Source: Ceratodon purpureus (lineage: Eukaryota; Streptophyta; Bryopsida; Pseudoditrichales; Ditrichaceae). Taken from it: a DNA stretch of 64,000 nt. Position numbers and translations under genes: made by a program. Location: assembly GCA_014871385.1 (NCBI GenBank), contig CM026427.1, positions 1,732,068-1,796,067 of the forward strand. Direction: 5' to 3'. Position 1 is the first letter of the stretch. Every line of letters starts with the position of its first letter. Positions 62,805 through 64,000 of this stretch are shown piece by piece. Under the pieces are notes generated by a model. The model saw nothing but the letters and a program-made list of their open reading frames with translations, was not told the DNA's origin and searched no databases.

Positions 62805-64000
62805 ATGCCGAGACGCGATGAGACCATAGAGACCCACAGAGTATGGTTCCGCGACACCATGCTACTGACCGAAGGCTCTTTCATCCCTGGCGACCCCCAA
62901 AACGTGCACCTCTACCGCAAAGAGGCAGTTGCAGTATACTGGGGCGAGAAAGCAGAAGGCGGCTACTCCCTCCGTGCCGAAGACGGGATAGTCTACAACA
63001 ACTATGTTACAGAACTGTACGAGCGTGTGCACCAGAGGGAAATGTGCGATCTCCCGCGTCTCCCGCTGCACTTTGCTCGGGGCCTCATGGCCGAGCTACA
63101 AGGTACCTGCGTGAATTGGTGCGCCCTCGCCTTAAAACGCTGCTTCTCCGGCCAGAAGAAAACCTCATTTGAAGCCCTCCCAAAATACGTAAACCAAGTT
63201 GATCCACTCCCTTTCACGTGGCCGAAGGTATTCCCCCGTGCCGGCCATGTCTCCGATCGACCCGCTCCAAACCCCACTGACCAGGTACAAATCGGCACTT
63301 GTTGAAATTTAATCACATGTCGTTCCAGTTTTATCCTATGTCAATGCTTACGAATTATCTTCCATGGAAGTTCTAACAAGGGTGTGAATTGGGACAAAAT
63401 TGTAGGCAACAGCCCCGGCCCTTGCTGTCTCGATCCCTAATCTCGTTCCTGTGAAGGCCGAAGGTGCTCAGGACGATCAGAGCTCGCCATTTGACGGTCC
63501 CTCTGTTTCGAAAAGATTCCTCGAAGGATTGTGGCTCATCCAGGGCGAAATCGAGCATGCAGCCAAGCGGAAACGACGCCACATCAACAAGCTGAATGGG
63601 GACCAACAGTCTCTAATCACCGAGAAACTCACGGCCATACGACAGGCTGGCGAGGTGTTGCATGAACTCGAAGTGCGGCACCAGAAATTGAGCATGGATG
63701 CGAAGCGAGCCTACAGTAATCGCATACGAGCACAGGAAATGAACACCGCTGGAGCCAGTGGCAAACGGCGAAGCCTCTCTTATGACAACACCGACATTAT
63801 CACCGAGGCACAGAAGGTTCTCACCTTCTTTCGTAATCAGCGCTCATTCTGCTCCGATCGCATCAAGGACCAAGAGGCGGCAATTCAAACCTTGAAATCT
63901 GAGCTACGTGACCTGGAGATAACCGCCAAAGAGATTGCTGAGACACACGAAATTCAACTACTCCGGATTGAAGCTGTACTGCGACACGTGAAGACAGGTG
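62805..64000 (+). CDS. ORF3 of element B, runs off the window (conserved domain plus helical region)
   Basis: Exon 1 (62805-63284) starts at ATG MPRRDETIETHRVWF and carries the block shared with element A's ORF3: YVTELYERVHQ, LPLHFARGLMAE and NWCALALKR. Exon 2 opens at 63406, phase 0 as in A, and stays open to the window end. It begins with a proline/alanine linker, then becomes charged and helical: EIEHAAKRKRRHINKLNGDQ, then DQEAAIQTLKSELRDLEIT. The exon boundary falls at the same place as in element A. No stop or frameshift is seen although the neighbouring transposase is dead, so either ORF3 decays more slowly or it is under some selection. Confidence 0.72.

Larger units (their letters stand above)
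27208..64000 (+). mobile_element. CACTA element B, old copy interrupted by element C; right end beyond the window
   Basis: The left end reads CACTAGTGGAAACATCGACC with TTA in front, which should be the target duplication. Own sequence in the window is 27208-34883 and 58345-64000, at least 13.3 kb. Layout: left terminus, CCGG-motif array, Transposase_24 gene on the minus strand, tnp2 transposase on the plus strand (split by element C), a repetitive ORF, and ORF3 running off the end. A TTAA-flanked element (28260-29196) has inserted in its left flank. The Transposase_24 and transposase genes both carry in-frame stops, and the transposase has a one-base frame loss. B is older than C, which sits inside it. 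Confidence 0.88.

Overview
This window looks like land-plant nuclear DNA dominated by large CACTA (En/Spm-type) DNA transposons. The plant assignment rests on three things. The 3' end of a glycine decarboxylase P-protein gene lies at 323-1384 with short GT-AG introns. The transposases carry the plant-type set of domains (transposase-associated, tnp2, DUF4218, DUF4216). Their partner proteins belong to the plant Ptta/En/Spm (Transposase_24) family. The short introns and the P-protein C-terminus make me lean towards a non-seed plant, but this is a weak guess.

Layout: 1-1.7 kb holds the last four exons of the P-protein gene. 1.7-4.4 kb is AT-rich non-coding DNA with a 90-bp AT microsatellite. 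4.7-6.6 kb holds minus-strand exon-like blocks of an unidentified gene, probably decayed, and 7.2-8.25 kb is a GC-rich island with ambiguous open frames. 8.3-14.2 kb is mostly gene-free, with a 22-bp minisatellite and one TTAA-flanked element. Element A (14214-25440, 11.2 kb) is structurally complete, with CACTAGT inverted termini and a TTT target duplication, but its main genes are damaged. Element B starts at 27208 and runs past the window end. It is cut in its transposase exon by element C (34884-58341, 23.5 kb), which has perfect 13-bp CACTAGTAGGAAT termini and an ACA target duplication. B's transposase resumes in frame directly after C. A second TTAA-flanked element (28260-29196) sits inside B.

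All three CACTA elements share one plan: a Transposase_24-type gene and a tnp2 transposase gene transcribed divergently, with further genes downstream of the transposase. In A and B the downstream gene is a two-exon ORF3, with a conserved N-terminal domain and a helical, coiled-coil-like second exon. C has instead a possible F-box-like protein, an acidic protein with a SUMO-interaction-like motif, and a coiled-coil protein. A also has an acidic ORF between the divergent genes. The Transposase_24-side subterminal regions of A and B carry arrays of short CCGG-cored motifs that may be binding sites for an element protein. Relative age is clear from nesting: B is older than C. C's transposase and Transposase_24 genes read intact, while A and B carry in-frame stops and, in B, a frameshift.
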